This document shows, one piece after another, positions 12,058 to 12,157 of a stretch of 12,157 bases of DNA. The DNA is taken from positions 1 through 12,157 of the forward strand of contig JAUNRY010000045.1 in NCBI GenBank assembly GCA_030539475.1, in the 5' to 3' direction. The translations under genes and the position numbers were made by a program. The DNA comes from Bacteroidia bacterium. Its GTDB lineage: Bacteria; Bacteroidota; Bacteroidia; Bacteroidales; Dysgonomonadaceae. The notes under the pieces are model-generated. The model was given only the letters and a program-made list of their open reading frames with translations. It did not search any database and had not been told where the DNA came from. The first letter of the stretch is position 1; every line of letters starts with the position of its first letter.

Positions 12058-12071
12058 CAATAAAGCCATCG

Positions 12072-12157
12072 CTATTCAAGCAAATAATCAACAAATGTAT
12101 AGTTGAATCCAGGAAACGAAGGTTGTGTTCTCGTTTTTTTACGAAGCCATAGGTATC
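12072..12157 (-). CDS. Possible 3' end of a minus-strand gene (5' part outside the window)
   Basis: On the minus strand one frame runs from the window edge to TAG at 12074-12072 and gives 27 residues: YLWLRKKTRTQPSFPGF followed by NYTFVDYLLE. The composition (aromatic and basic mix, no low complexity) looks like a real C-terminus, and a gene converging on the OmpA-like gene fits the hairpin between them. The fragment is too short to identify. A second minus-strand frame stays open for about 78 codons from the edge to about 11921, but it runs through the REP-like repeat and reads less like protein. Confidence 0.35.
   Translation of the reverse strand, partial: YLWLRKKTRTQPSFPGFNYTFVDYLLE

Noticed and set aside
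11921..12157. 78-codon minus-strand open frame at the right edge
   Set aside because: It runs through both arms of the REP-like element and its hairpin, and reads as translated repeat; the shorter frame ending at 12072 looks more like a protein end.

Overview
The window looks like a chromosomal segment of a Bacteroidetes bacterium, most likely of the order Bacteroidales. Four lines of evidence point there. Several genes are preceded by the Bacteroidetes -7 promoter box TAnnTTTG. Start codons follow A/T-rich sequence with no convincing Shine-Dalgarno motif. The primary sigma factor is the short 286-residue type without region 1.1. The proteins themselves (an OmpA-like major outer membrane protein, a LemA lipoprotein, the MiaA variant) look like Bacteroidales versions. 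Assignment below order is not possible by eye.

Layout. Positions 1-1130 hold the end of a sigma-54-dependent response regulator and its membrane histidine kinase, an apparent two-component operon. A small DUF4298-like gene converges on it from the minus strand (1141-1434), followed by a 182-residue protein of unknown function (1507-2055). Positions 2116-4107 form a cell-envelope module: a LemA lipoprotein, a soluble TPM-domain protein, and a secreted, membrane-anchored TPM protein with a glycine-rich tail. Next come miaA (tRNA A37 prenylation), lysA (diaminopimelate decarboxylase, lysine and peptidoglycan precursor) and a membrane family-2 glycosyltransferase whose usual acidic active-site motifs look eroded. 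Positions 7800-10392 hold the periplasmic protease DegP/HtrA and the primary sigma factor RpoD, each with its own promoter. An OmpA-family outer membrane protein with an unusually long A/T-rich leader follows (10663-11817) and ends in a textbook terminator. The right end carries a REP-like inverted-repeat element around a perfect hairpin, and probably the 3' end of a minus-strand gene.

How it fits together. Most genes are housekeeping or envelope functions: DegP, OmpA, LemA/TPM and the glycosyltransferase act in the envelope, LysA supplies diaminopimelate, and RpoD is the factor expected to read the TAnnTTTG promoters in front of lysA, degP, ompA and itself. I see no phage, IS transposase, CRISPR array, tRNA or rRNA. 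The least explained parts are intergenic: degenerate 7-bp (heptad) tandem repeats just upstream of two genes, nested inverted repeats between lemA and the TPM gene, the REP-like element at the right end, and several stem-loops without U-tracts. No complete undescribed system is evident; the diverged glycosyltransferase and the heptad/inverted repeats are the best leads.
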